DNA of 64,000 bases, taken from contig JALFSN010000008.1 in the NCBI GenBank assembly GCA_022778805.1, positions 186,001 through 250,000 of the forward strand, read 5' to 3'. Shown piece after piece: positions 8,701 through 17,227 of the stretch. This stretch comes from Arcanobacterium sp. GTDB taxonomy: Bacteria; Actinomycetota; Actinomycetes; Actinomycetales; Actinomycetaceae. The position numbers and the translations under genes were made by a program. A model generated the notes under the pieces. That model was not told where the DNA came from. It searched no databases and saw only the letters and a list, made by a program, of their open reading frames with translations. Each line of letters starts with the position of its first letter. The stretch's first letter is position 1.

Positions 8701-10368
8701 ATGCTGATTCTCACGTACGACCTGGGGACGACGGCCGTGAAGACGTCACTCTACAAGCACTACCAGGGACATTTTCAGCTGATTGACGCCGAGGTGGAAG
8801 AGTACGGACTCACCGTACTCCCCAATGGCGGAGCTGAGCAGGATCCAGATGAATGGTGGGAAAAGGTCTGCGATACCACGGCCGCACTCTCTCACCGCAA
8901 CCCTCAGCAGATGGCGGAAGTAGAGGGGATCTCTTTCTGTGCTCAGATGCAAGCCCTGGTGCTCGTCGATGAACATATCAACGTTTTGCGCCCTTCAATG
9001 AACTATATGGATCAGCGAGGTGCCGCCCAGCAGCGTGCCCTCTTTGATCGTGGTATCAAGATCTCTGGCATGAATGCTTCCGCGCTGCTGCGCTCTCTCT
9101 CCCACACCGGCGTTGCCTCTGCGTCAGCTAAGGACCCCGTGTGGAAATATCTGTGGGTAAAGGCTAACGAGCCAGATGTGTATGCCCACATCTACAAGTG
9201 GCTAGATGTAAAGGAATATATTGCAGCTCGTATGACGGGCGTGTGCGTACGCTCCGAAGACTCAGCATTTTCCACGCTGCTCGTCGATAAGAAATCAGAT
9301 GGCCGCGCCTGGAGCAAAGCCGAATGCGCCATGCTTGGGGTGGACATCGCCCATCTGCCCCCGATTGTGCCCTCCACGGCCGTCGTCGGTAAGCTGCGAG
9401 CAGTGCAGGCTGCAGAGCTAGGATTGCGTCCTGGCATTCCGGTCTTTGCCGGCGGTGGAGACGCCTCTCTCATTAGCGTGGGTGCTGGCGCGGGGATGCT
9501 CGGAGCCACGCATATCTATTGGGGCACATCCGGCTGGGTGGGGACGATCATCAATAAGCCGACCGTCGATATCCAGACAATGATAGCCGCCGTCACCGGA
9601 GCAGAGCACGGCCTCTTCAATTACTTCGCCGAACTGGGCACGGCCGGAAAGTGCTTCCAGTGGGTGCGCGATCATCTAGCGGCCGACGAGATCAATATGT
9701 ACGTGAATCCCAGCGCGGTGACTGACGATCCAGAGAGCGTATACGAGAGTATGTACGATTATATGGGTACCGTCGTCGAGCAGGCGCCCGCCGGTTCGGG
9801 TGGCGTGATTTTCGCTCCGTGGCTGCATGGCAACCGCTCGCCGTTTGAAGACCCTTTCGTGCGCGGCATGTTTTTCAATCTGGGAATTGAAACTGGCAAA
9901 TCCGAGTTGATCCGCGCCGTGCTCGAAGGGGTGTGTATGCACTTGCGATGGATACTCGAATCGTCCCAGCGCAAAGTGCAGACTTCTAAGGTGATACGCT
10001 TTGCCGGCGGTGGTGCGCTCTCCCCCGTCACCGCTCAGATTCTGGCAGATGTGCTCGGGCGTCCCGTTGAAACGGTGGACAGTCCGCAAAACGTCGGCGG
10101 AGTGGGGGCCGCTATGCTCGTGGCCGTGGGGCTGGGAGCATACGCCACCATTGCCCAGGCATCAGCGCAGGTCAAAGCTAATCACCGCTATGAGCCAAAC
10201 CCCGCCAATCGCGCCATCTATGACCGCAACTTCAAAATCTTCACGATGCTCTACCACGCTAATCGGAAGATCTACAAGATTATGAATGAATCGGATGACG
10301 GCGGGGCGGGGCGAAGTGCACTCGACGCCCAGGCAGCAGCCCGAGCCACTTTCACCGGCGCACAGTGA
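8701..10368 (+). CDS. FGGY-family carbohydrate kinase of unknown substrate
   Basis: This 555-residue kinase belongs to the FGGY family (xylulokinase/gluconokinase/glycerol kinase fold). The N-terminal domain has LTYDLGTTAVKTSLYK, the phosphate loop. The C-terminal domain has HIYWGTSGW and the nucleotide-binding FAGGGALSPVTAQILADVLG. The substrate-side segment GISFCAQMQALVLVDE and NYMDQRG resemble xylulokinase-like sequences, but the protein is about 60 residues longer than the true xylulokinase at 2365-3792 and clearly differs from it. The last 40 residues are Ala/Gly-rich and may be dispensable. GGAGGAGGG precedes the ATG. It is divergent from the HemL-like aminotransferase and upstream of sugar transporter genes, so it probably phosphorylates a sugar or sugar derivative imported by them. 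Substrate unknown. Confidence 0.88.
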   Translation: MLILTYDLGTTAVKTSLYKHYQGHFQLIDAEVEEYGLTVLPNGGAEQDPDEWWEKVCDTTAALSHRNPQQMAEVEGISFCAQMQALVLVDEHINVLRPSMNYMDQRGAAQQRALFDRGIKISGMNASALLRSLSHTGVASASAKDPVWKYLWVKANEPDVYAHIYKWLDVKEYIAARMTGVCVRSEDSAFSTLLVDKKSDGRAWSKAECAMLGVDIAHLPPIVPSTAVVGKLRAVQAAELGLRPGIPVFAGGGDASLISVGAGAGMLGATHIYWGTSGWVGTIINKPTVDIQTMIAAVTGAEHGLFNYFAELGTAGKCFQWVRDHLAADEINMYVNPSAVTDDPESVYESMYDYMGTVVEQAPAGSGGVIFAPWLHGNRSPFEDPFVRGMFFNLGIETGKSELIRAVLEGVCMHLRWILESSQRKVQTSKVIRFAGGGALSPVTAQILADVLGRPVETVDSPQNVGGVGAAMLVAVGLGAYATIAQASAQVKANHRYEPNPANRAIYDRNFKIFTMLYHANRKIYKIMNESDDGGAGRSALDAQAAARATFTGAQ

Positions 10369-10766
10369 CCATGGTGCCCAGTGACGGCAACGGGTACCTA
10401 CGAGCGTGAGTCATGCGCAGAATCTGAGGGCATGAGTGTAAGGGAGTATGAATGCGAAGTGCCACGAGCGGCGAGGGCGTCGGTGCATCGCGATTCACAG
10501 GACTTCAGTACCTGCATAACACCTGGTGAGGCGTCCATATATATAACGATTTGGAAACATTTGCATCTACATTATCTTCAATAATTACTGTTTCTCACAT
10601 CGCCGTTATGATAGATGCATGCCATCACCGATGGCGGTTAGTGACGGCAACGGCGCCGCAGTAGTCAATAGACCTGCACACGTCGGCAGCTGCTCACGAT
10701 ATTGGGCGTGTGCGTGCGAGTAACGGAGCTGGTGCGTGCGCGACGTACATACATAAGGAGCATACT
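10369..10766. other. Spacer upstream of the GtsA-type binding protein, with direct repeats and a probable promoter
   Basis: This 398-bp stretch has no supported gene. The 14-bp word AGTGACGGCAACGG occurs at 10380-10393 and 10640-10653. Between them is an A+T-rich island (10535-10595) with TTGGAA (10551-10556), a 16-base spacer and TATCTT (10573-10578), a plausible promoter for the transporter genes. The paired 14-mers flanking it could be regulator sites. AAGGAG at 10755-10760 is the ribosome-binding site of the next gene. Confidence 0.45.
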
Positions 10767-12056
10767 ATGCGCAAACTCATTGCAGGTATTGCCGCGGCAT
10801 CGCTTGCATTCGCACTCTCTGCATGCGGTGGCACTGATAATAAATCGGGATCGAGTGGAGCCGATTCCTCCACCGAGGTAGGCGTCGTCTCATGGTGGTC
10901 GGCAGGTTCTGAGAAAGATGGCTACGCAGCCCTCCAAGAGGTCTTTGCCAAGCAAAACTCCGGCATTAAATTCGTCAATCAGGCTGTCTCTGGCGGCGGC
11001 GGCTCCCAGGCTAAGCAGAAACTCCAAGCAGACCTCGCAGCTAAGAATCCACCAGACAGCTATCAGGCTCACGCCGGCGCAGAGCTTTCAGCCGATATTG
11101 CTGCTGGCTATCTGCAAGACGTCTCGAATCTCTACGACGAGTTCAAGCTGCGTGATGCTTTCCCGAAAGATCTCGTGGATCGCGTGACGGTGGATGGCAA
11201 GATCTACTCCATCCCGTCGAATATTCACCGCGCCAACGTGGTGTGGGCATCGAAAGCTGCTCTCGACAAAGCTGGAATTGACCCCAGCAAGGCTCCTGCT
11301 GATCTCGATGCCTGGCTCGCCGATATGCAGAAACTGCGTGACGCCGGTGTGAAGTACCCGTTGGCCGTGGGCATGGCGTGGACTCAGCTTGAGCTGCTGG
11401 AGACCACACTCATTGCCGATCTTGGCGCCGATAATTACAACAAGCTCATGGCTGGCGATCTCAAGTGGGATGATGCTTCGGTGACGAAAGCCTTTACTCA
11501 CTTCGATAAACTCATGAAGTTTGCCGATCCGAAGTTCTTCGGTGAGGATTGGGAACCAGCGATGGCCGGCGTCATCAAGGGTGATGGCACCCAGGCTTAC
11601 TCCGTGATGGGCGACTGGACGCCGCCAGCATTCAAGACAGCACAGAAGACGTACAATCAGGATTTCTTCGCCTGGCCAGTGCCCGGCACGGATGGCGTCT
11701 TTGACTTCCTCGCCGATTCCTTCACTCTCCCCGTGGGAGCCAAGCACGCCGACGGAGCTAAAGCATGGTTGAACACGATTTCCTCGAAAGATGGCCAGAT
11801 CGCTTTCAACATCATCAAGGGTTCAATTCCCGCACGCTCGGATCTCACCGACGAGGAAATCAAACAGTTCTCGGCTTACCAGCAAGATGCTATGAAGTCT
11901 TTCAAGAGCGACAAGATCGTTTCTTCGATTGCTCACGGCGCAGCTCTTCCACTCACCGTGACCGAGGCAATGAACACCTCCCTCGGCAAGTACACCGGCG
12001 GATCTCTTGATATCGCTGGCTTGCAGAAAGAATTCGCAGCGGCGGCCGCCAAGTAG
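10767..12056 (+). CDS. CUT1 ABC importer substrate-binding lipoprotein, GtsA/glucose-mannose type
   Basis: This is the extracellular solute receptor of a CUT1 sugar importer. The ATG at 10767 is chosen because AAGGAG lies six bases upstream and the product then begins MRKLIAGIAAASLAFAL with lipobox LSAC, giving 429 residues. The mature protein resembles the glucose/mannose-binding (GtsA-like) proteins known from Pseudomonas and Thermus. Shared stretches include VVSWWSAGSEKDGY, NPPDSYQAHAGAEL, FPKDLVDRV, IYSIPSNIHRANVVW and AYSVMGDWTP. A monosaccharide hexose is therefore a reasonable ligand guess, from recollection of the family only. Two permease genes follow after a strong hairpin at 12080-12121; no ATPase gene is present in the operon. 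Confidence 0.88.
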   Translation: MRKLIAGIAAASLAFALSACGGTDNKSGSSGADSSTEVGVVSWWSAGSEKDGYAALQEVFAKQNSGIKFVNQAVSGGGGSQAKQKLQADLAAKNPPDSYQAHAGAELSADIAAGYLQDVSNLYDEFKLRDAFPKDLVDRVTVDGKIYSIPSNIHRANVVWASKAALDKAGIDPSKAPADLDAWLADMQKLRDAGVKYPLAVGMAWTQLELLETTLIADLGADNYNKLMAGDLKWDDASVTKAFTHFDKLMKFADPKFFGEDWEPAMAGVIKGDGTQAYSVMGDWTPPAFKTAQKTYNQDFFAWPVPGTDGVFDFLADSFTLPVGAKHADGAKAWLNTISSKDGQIAFNIIKGSIPARSDLTDEEIKQFSAYQQDAMKSFKSDKIVSSIAHGAALPLTVTEAMNTSLGKYTGGSLDIAGLQKEFAAAAAK

Positions 12057-12079
12057 CACGTATCTGCGACGTGAGTGAG

Positions 12080-12121
12080 AGGTGGCGTATGCGGATGATC
12101 ATTCTGATGCATACGCCACCT
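12080..12121 (+). terminator. Stem-loop between binding-protein and permease genes (attenuating terminator)
   Basis: AGGTGGCGTATGC and GCATACGCCACCT form a perfect 13-bp stem with a 16-base loop, followed by a short T run. In sugar-importer operons such intercistronic hairpins commonly stabilise the upstream mRNA or reduce read-through, so that binding protein exceeds permease. Its exact effect here is inferred. Confidence 0.65.
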
Positions 12122-12178
12122 TTCCGTCCACGTTTCATTTCCCATCTCCATTGCCCCCACACAGAATGAAGGCCCATC

Positions 12179-13216
12179 GTGAATAGACCATCGAGAGCAC
12201 CAACTCATCCAACTGCATCGTCAGCGGACGTTTCCACTTCAGCCTCCGCTTCAAACTCCGATTCTGCAGTGCCCGCTCCGCGAGTTTCAGATGCACACCA
12301 CACGCACCGGCGTCACCACAGCATTAAACAGTGGGGGCCACCCGTCTTGCTCATTTTGCCCTCACTCATTTTGGTGACCATCTTTGTGTATGGCTTGCTG
12401 GGCACAAATATCTATACGTCGCTGCTCGATAACCACACTCCCGCGCAGGTCAATGGCGTAGAACCGGTGCATTTCGTGGGCTTTGACAATTTCATGGCGC
12501 TCTTCTCTGATCCTGATTTCTTGTGGTCACTGCGTAACCTGATTATCTTTACAGTCGTATTCCTACTCGGCACTCTCGTGATCGGCTTCTTGCTAGCCTG
12601 GCTCATGGAAAAACCTGTGAAAGGCGACGGTTTCTTCCGCTCTATTTACATGTTCCCCATGGCCGTCTCATTTATCGCCTCGGGTGTGGTGTGGCGCTGG
12701 CTGCTCAACTCCGGCACAGGAGAACAGGCCAGCGGTTTGAACCGACTTTTTGAGATGCTCCATCTCAGCTTCCTCGAAAATGCTTGGATTAGCGGGCAAA
12801 AATGGGGCATCTTGGCTATTGCCGTCCCAGCTATCTGGCAGCTATCCGGATATATTATGGCGCTCTTTTTGGCAGGATTCCGCGGTATCCCTGAAGAATT
12901 GCGCGAGGCGGCTCGCATGGATGGAGCTAGCGGCTGGCAGATGTATCGGATGGTGATTTTCCCACAGCTCGCACCGGTGGCGCTCTCAGCCGTCATCATT
13001 ATTGGGCATATGTCGCTCAAGAGCTTCGATCTGATTATGGCCATCACTTCTCAGACGTGGTATCAGACGAAGGTGCCAGCTATTGACATGTACAATGCCA
13101 TGACGGTGAGCGACTATTCTAAGGCCGCCGCAATCGGCACAGTGCTGCTCGTGATTGTGGCAGTACTGGTGATCCCCTATCTCATTCACGATGCGAGAGA
13201 ATCGAGGAATCGATGA
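12179..13216 (+). CDS. CUT1 sugar ABC transporter permease, MalF type
   Basis: This 345-residue integral membrane protein is the first permease of the importer. After a Ser/Ala/Thr-rich cytoplasmic N-terminus with a His-rich patch (residues about 38-50) come six hydrophobic segments. The EAA loop that docks the ATPase is visible as ELREAARMDGASGWQMYRMVIFPQLAP at about residues 240-266, shown here only as its conserved EAA-G-IxxP pattern. The start is GTG at 12179 with a weak GAAGG six bases upstream. The stop overlaps the start of the next permease by four bases (ATGA), indicating translational coupling. Confidence 0.9.
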   Translation: MNRPSRAPTHPTASSADVSTSASASNSDSAVPAPRVSDAHHTHRRHHSIKQWGPPVLLILPSLILVTIFVYGLLGTNIYTSLLDNHTPAQVNGVEPVHFVGFDNFMALFSDPDFLWSLRNLIIFTVVFLLGTLVIGFLLAWLMEKPVKGDGFFRSIYMFPMAVSFIASGVVWRWLLNSGTGEQASGLNRLFEMLHLSFLENAWISGQKWGILAIAVPAIWQLSGYIMALFLAGFRGIPEELREAARMDGASGWQMYRMVIFPQLAPVALSAVIIIGHMSLKSFDLIMAITSQTWYQTKVPAIDMYNAMTVSDYSKAAAIGTVLLVIVAVLVIPYLIHDARESRNR

Positions 13217-14250
13217 GCACCCCCGCTTCTATGACGGCGAGTGACGCCGCGCAAACCGCATCCGCACAGACCAGCGCGCGGGCTTCCACGCAAGCAGTGC
13301 AGGAGCGCTCATCCGCGCAAACCGCTACACAGGCAGCACTGCAGAGCAAGAGCACTGCCCGCCGCCTCAAACGAGCAGCTAAAAAAGCTGGTACCGATCA
13401 TTCGGTTGGCTCGCAGTCAATCGGCTGGACCGCCGTGCGCTATTTCCTGATGTTGATGGTGCTGTGCTTAGTACTCATACCGGTGTATGTACTCATTATT
13501 ACGTCGTTCAAAAACGGTGCAGAGGTGAGTCCGACGACGGCGTGGGCACTGCCTGAGACCTGGGATCCAAGCAACTGGGTTAATGCTTGGGAAGCACTCA
13601 AAGGCGGGCTCGTCCGCTCCCTGATGCTGGTGATTCCGTCGTCCATCATCTCCGCCATCCTCGGATCTATGAACGGCTTTGTGCTCTCTCGCTGGCGTTT
13701 CCCTGGAGCCAATATCGTCTTCACGCTGATCCTCTTCGGAATGTTTATCCCCTATCAGGCTGTGATGATCCCACTGATGAAGATCGTCGTCGGCGCTGGC
13801 AGTGCCCTGGGAGTTTCTCCCTTTGGCATCCCCGCCCTCATCCTCATGCACGTGGTGTACGGCATTCCCATCTGCACGCTGATTTTCCGCAATTATTATG
13901 AATCCGTGCCTAATGAACTCATTGAGGCAGCGAAAGTCGATGGTGCAGGCATGATTCGCACGTATCGCTCAGTGGTGCTGCCGCTGTCGGTGACGTCGTT
14001 CGTGGTGGTGATTATCTGGCAGTTCACGCAGGCGTGGAACGATTTCCTCTTCGCCTTATTCTTCGGCGGATCCTCGCAGAGTGGCCCAGTGACTCTGGCC
14101 TTGAACGAACTGGCTCACGGCTCCGTGATGGCCGATTATGGCGGCTCTATGGCAGGGGCGCTCATCGCTTCTGCCCCTACGCTGATCGTCTATATTTTCC
14201 TCGGAAAGTATTTCGTCTCCGGCATGATGTCTGGCTCAGTGAAAGGCTGA
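13213..14250 (+). CDS. CUT1 sugar ABC transporter permease, MalG type
   Basis: This second permease of the importer has 345 residues. The first 65 residues are low-complexity Ala/Thr/Gln/Ser followed by a Lys/Arg-rich stretch, an unusually long cytoplasmic tail for a MalG-type protein. Six hydrophobic segments follow. The EAA loop is present as NELIEAAKVDGAGMIRTYRS, and the protein ends FVSGMMSGSVKG, the characteristic C-terminus of the family. It starts within the stop codon of the preceding permease gene. No ATP-binding subunit is encoded before the operon ends at the hairpin at 14315-14375, so a shared MsmK/UgpC-type ATPase encoded elsewhere is expected. Confidence 0.9.
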   Translation: MSTPASMTASDAAQTASAQTSARASTQAVQERSSAQTATQAALQSKSTARRLKRAAKKAGTDHSVGSQSIGWTAVRYFLMLMVLCLVLIPVYVLIITSFKNGAEVSPTTAWALPETWDPSNWVNAWEALKGGLVRSLMLVIPSSIISAILGSMNGFVLSRWRFPGANIVFTLILFGMFIPYQAVMIPLMKIVVGAGSALGVSPFGIPALILMHVVYGIPICTLIFRNYYESVPNELIEAAKVDGAGMIRTYRSVVLPLSVTSFVVVIIWQFTQAWNDFLFALFFGGSSQSGPVTLALNELAHGSVMADYGGSMAGALIASAPTLIVYIFLGKYFVSGMMSGSVKG

Positions 14251-14314
14251 TCGGCGCACGCATCGCGAAAAGCGATGCACCGTTAAATGTACACATCGCG
14301 AAAAGGAACGCTGG

Positions 14315-14375
14315 ATAAGCCAAAAGGTGTGGGGTTTCAATCCGTTGGATTGAAACCCCACACCTTTTGGCTTAT
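14315..14375. terminator. Perfect 29-bp-stem hairpin between convergent operons
   Basis: A perfect 29-base inverted repeat with only three loop bases (14344-14346) lies between the rightward importer operon and the leftward rplJ-rplL operon. It begins ATAAGCCAAAAGG and ends CCTTTTGGCTTAT. Position fits a bidirectional terminator. The stem is far longer than usual for an intrinsic terminator and no long T tract follows on either strand. A smaller hairpin, GCATCGC/GCGATGC, lies at about 14260-14278. Confidence 0.7.
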
Positions 14376-14539
14376 ATACTAAGCTGTACTTTATTGCTCC
14401 GCACTGCGAATATTTGTACTGCAAACATTTGCGCTACAAATTATCTGCACGGCACGCACAGCCAGCTACACGAAGCGTAAACCAGTCACACGGGCATAGC
14501 TCCAGCTGCAGCGTGCTATGAGCAGCGCAGCGGCGTCAC

Positions 14540-14926
14540 TCACTTGAGGGTGACGGTGGCGCCAGCGGCTTCGAGCTGTTCCTTAGCCTTCTCAGCGGTC
14601 TCCTTGTTCACGCCTTCAAGCACTGCCTTAGGAGCGGAATCGACGAGATCCTTAGCTTCCTTCAGACCGAGCGGGGTGAGCACGCGCACCTCTTTGATGA
14701 CCTTGATCTTGGCATCGCCAGCAGCTTCGATGATCACGTCCCAGGAATCTTTCTCTTCCTCGGCCGGAGCATCGGCACCAGCAGCTGGAGCAGCAGCCAC
14801 AGCAGCTACCGGAGCAGCAGCCTCGACGTCAAATTCTTCCTCAAATGCTTTCACGAAATCGTTGAGCTCCACAAGAGTGAGTTCTTTGAAAGCTGCGATG
14901 AGCTCTTCAGTGGTGAGCTTGGCCAT
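14540..14926 (-). CDS. rplL: 50S ribosomal protein L7/L12
   Basis: L7/L12 forms the mobile stalk of the large ribosomal subunit and recruits translation GTPases. The 128-residue protein has the N-terminal dimerisation segment [21 protein letters not shown] with its Leu-rich helix, an Ala/Pro hinge at about residues 36-56, and the globular C-terminal domain with [23 protein letters not shown] and GATVTLK. Length is standard. It lies 87 bp downstream of rplJ, as in nearly all bacteria. Expression is expected to be coupled to rplJ through the L10 leader upstream. Confidence 0.97.
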   Translation of the reverse strand: MAKLTTEELIAAFKELTLVELNDFVKAFEEEFDVEAAAPVAAVAAAPAAGADAPAEEEKDSWDVIIEAAGDAKIKVIKEVRVLTPLGLKEAKDLVDSAPKAVLEGVNKETAEKAKEQLEAAGATVTLK

Positions 14927-15013
14927 GATGACCTTCCTTCCATGTGCCTACGCGAGGCAGTTAATCTGTGATTTGTTTGTTTGCCTATACCTGACGAATG
15001 CCACGCGCGGCTC

Positions 15014-15535
15014 TCAGGCAGCGGCTTCCTGCTTCTCGCGCAGGGCGTCGATGGTACGCACAGCCTTGACGGCGGGCGCCGTAAATACGTATGCAGCTTT
15101 GTAGAGCGATGCTTTGAGCACTCCAGCAGTCTTGGCCAGAAGCACTTCACGCGATTCGAGATCGGCGAGTTTCTTCACGCCTTCAGCATCAAGGTAGCTT
15201 CCTTCAAGAGTGCCAGCTTTCACAACGAGAGCTTCGTTCTCTTTATTGAACGCCTTGAGTGCCTTGGCAGCGGAAGCGACGTCGCCACTCACGAACACCA
15301 GCGCCGTCGGCCCTTTGAGATCAGCATCGAGAGAATCGATACCAACGTTATGGGCGGCGATGCGTGCGAGCGTGTTTTTAGCCACGATATACGTGCCATC
15401 TTCACCGAGAGAGCGGCGCAGCGTCTTGAGCTGAGCCACGGTGAGACCGCGGTATTCAGTGACTAGCACGGCCGAAGAGCTACGGAATTTCTCCGTGAGC
15501 TGCTCGATCACTGCAGACTTATCGGCCTTTGCCAT
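15014..15535 (-). CDS. rplJ: 50S ribosomal protein L10
   Basis: L10 anchors the L7/L12 stalk dimers to 23S rRNA. The 173-residue protein starts MAKADKSAVIEQLTEKF and has the conserved EYRGLTVAQLKTLRRSL region. Residues of its C-terminal helix (IDALREKQEAA) bind L12 dimers. GAAGGAGG precedes the ATG at 15535. The leader at 15536-15752 resembles the L10 autoregulatory leader, by which the L10-L12 complex represses its own translation. It is the first gene of the rplJ-rplL operon. Confidence 0.97.
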   Translation of the reverse strand: MAKADKSAVIEQLTEKFRSSSAVLVTEYRGLTVAQLKTLRRSLGEDGTYIVAKNTLARIAAHNVGIDSLDADLKGPTALVFVSGDVASAAKALKAFNKENEALVVKAGTLEGSYLDAEGVKKLADLESREVLLAKTAGVLKASLYKAAYVFTAPAVKAVRTIDALREKQEAAA

Positions 15536-15752
15536 GAGGCCTCCTTCCGAATATCCGCCGCAAGTTCTGCTTCAGGCCTCAGCGGCGCTCAGCTGCTCCT
15601 CAGAGCAACAAAAAAGCCTCACGCACGCAGCGCAAGGCAAACAACTAAGCAGCAGAACGCTACCGCGCTATGCTCTTTTCTGATATACCTGCGCTGGCTT
15701 CGGACTCCGAATTTCACCCCGTTGGCAACGGGCAGACCTGCGGTCTTGGGCA
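15536..15752 (-). promoter_or_regulatory. Ribosomal protein L10 leader (autoregulatory mRNA element)
   Basis: On the minus strand, the region before rplJ carries AAGACCGCAGGTCTGCCC followed by a CCCGTT/AACGGG hairpin (around 15719-15750). This resembles the L10-binding leader of actinobacteria. Nearer the gene is GAGGC followed by six T residues (around 15608-15618), a possible attenuator. The exact limits are not certain. Confidence 0.6.
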
Positions 15753-15766
15753 TTAATAGGGTAATG

Positions 15767-15804
15767 CGAAAGTGCACACGAGGGCAACCTCGCGTGCACT
15801 TTCG
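15767..15804 (-). terminator. Terminator-like hairpin downstream of rplA
   Basis: CGAAAGTGCACGCGAGG and CCTCGTGTGCACTTTCG form a 17-bp stem with a TTGC loop on the minus-strand RNA; one G-U pair is paired only in that orientation. It separates the rplK-rplA operon from the L10 leader. No T tract follows, so partial read-through into rplJL is possible. Confidence 0.65.
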
Positions 15805-15896
15805 TGATGCATTTCTCGTGCTGTATTTTCCAAGAGAATCCGCACTAGCGGCGTCATCTCCGCTATCCGACTATAGCTATTCCGGCTATAGCGACG

Positions 15897-16601
15897 TCAC
15901 TTCTTCTGCTCGACGAGCTTTGAGGTGTCAAGCGGGATGCCTGGCCCCATCGTCGTGCTCACAGTGGCTTTCAGGATGTACCGCCCTTTGGCAGTAGCCG
16001 GCTTCAGACGCACGATTTCCTCAGCAGCAGCTTCAAAATTCTGCTGCAACTGCTCGGCCGTGAAGTTCGTATTGCCAACGATAAACGGCAAGTTCCCATG
16101 CTTATCCACACGGAACTCAATACGGCCACCCTTGATGTCGGTCACGGCTTTCGCCGTATCCATCGTCACCGTGCCGGTCTTCGGGTTTGGCATTAAGCCA
16201 CGCGGGCCAAGCACACGCCCCAGGCGACCAACTTTGCCCATCATATCGGGGGTTGCCACGGCGGCGTCAAAATCGGTCCACCCTTCAGCCACCTTGGCGA
16301 TGAGTTCATCACCGCCGACCTCATCGGCACCAGCATCCATAGCTTCCTGTGCCTTTGGCCCCACAGCAAAAACGATTACGCGAGCAGTCTTGCCCGTGCC
16401 ATTTGGCAACGAGACGGTGCCACGAACCATCTGATCGGCTTTGCGGGGGTCTACTCCGAGGCGAAATACGACTTCCACTGTGGAGGCGAACTTCGTCACG
16501 GACGTCTTCAGCGCGAGATCCATCGCCTCGGCTGGAGTGTACAATTCACCGCTTTGAATCAGTTCAGCGGCTTTACGGTAATTCTTTGAGCGCTTTGCCA
16601 T
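15897..16601 (-). CDS. rplA: 50S ribosomal protein L1
   Basis: L1 binds 23S rRNA at the exit-site stalk and can repress its own operon. The product is 234 residues, starting [11 protein letters not shown] at the ATG at 16601, with AAGGAG nine bases upstream. An in-frame ATG at 16664 would add 21 residues unlike L1 and is not used. Diagnostic segments are [42 protein letters not shown] (read across two blocks) and TMGPGIPLD at the C-terminus. It follows rplK by 115 bp on the same strand and is expected to be co-transcribed with it. Confidence 0.97.
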   Translation of the reverse strand: MAKRSKNYRKAAELIQSGELYTPAEAMDLALKTSVTKFASTVEVVFRLGVDPRKADQMVRGTVSLPNGTGKTARVIVFAVGPKAQEAMDAGADEVGGDELIAKVAEGWTDFDAAVATPDMMGKVGRLGRVLGPRGLMPNPKTGTVTMDTAKAVTDIKGGRIEFRVDKHGNLPFIVGNTNFTAEQLQQNFEAAAEEIVRLKPATAKGRYILKATVSTTMGPGIPLDTSKLVEQKK

Positions 16602-16716
16602 TCTGCTTTTCTCCTTTTTAGCAGTTGTGGTTGTGCGAGCCAGCTCCGGACCCAACCACAGCACGTCTCCTCACGGCTCCGTGCCTGCTCCCTTCTGGGA
16701 TATTCGTTTGCCGAGA

Positions 16717-17151
16717 TCAGATCTCGTCGGTGGTCAAACCCATCGAGCGAGCGGTGCCAGCGATAATGCGAGCGGCGTTATCGACGTCGTTCGCATTGAG
16801 ATCCGGCTTCTTCGTACGTGCGATCTCGCGCAGCTGATCGGCCGTCACGTGCCCCACCTTGACGGTGTTGGGGGTGCCAGAGCCTTTCTTGACCCCAGCG
16901 GCTTTCTTCAGAAGTTCCGCAGCAGGCGGCGTCTTAAGCTCAAACGTGAACGAACGGTCTTCGTACACGGTGATTTCCACCGGCACGATATTGCCGCGCA
17001 TGGATTCAGTGGCTTTGTTGTATGCCTGCGTGAATTCCACAATGTTCACGCCATGCTGACCAAGAGCTGGGCCAACTGGCGGAGCAGGAGTGGCAGCGCC
17101 AGCCTGAATCTGGAGTTTAATCAGGCCAACAACCTTTTTCTTCGGTGCCAT
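16717..17151 (-). CDS. rplK: 50S ribosomal protein L11
   Basis: L11 sits at the GTPase-associated centre of the large subunit and is the site of thiostrepton action together with 23S rRNA. The 144-residue protein begins [18 protein letters not shown] and shows the conserved [20 protein letters not shown]-like [11 protein letters not shown], and the C-terminal GTARSMGL. Length is standard. AAAGGAA precedes the ATG at 17151. It follows nusG by 76 bp, the usual nusG-rplK-rplA order. Confidence 0.97.
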   Translation of the reverse strand: MAPKKKVVGLIKLQIQAGAATPAPPVGPALGQHGVNIVEFTQAYNKATESMRGNIVPVEITVYEDRSFTFELKTPPAAELLKKAAGVKKGSGTPNTVKVGHVTADQLREIARTKKPDLNANDVDNAARIIAGTARSMGLTTDEI

Positions 17152-17227
17152 CTATATTGTTCCTTTTCTTGTCTGTTACGCTGCATGGCAATAGCAGCGC
17201 GCTTCGCTTAGTTCCGTGAGCTGGTAC

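Noticed and set aside
15925..16434. Long plus-strand open frame opposite rplA
   Set aside because: It lies entirely antisense to a certain ribosomal protein gene and has the composition expected of a shadow.
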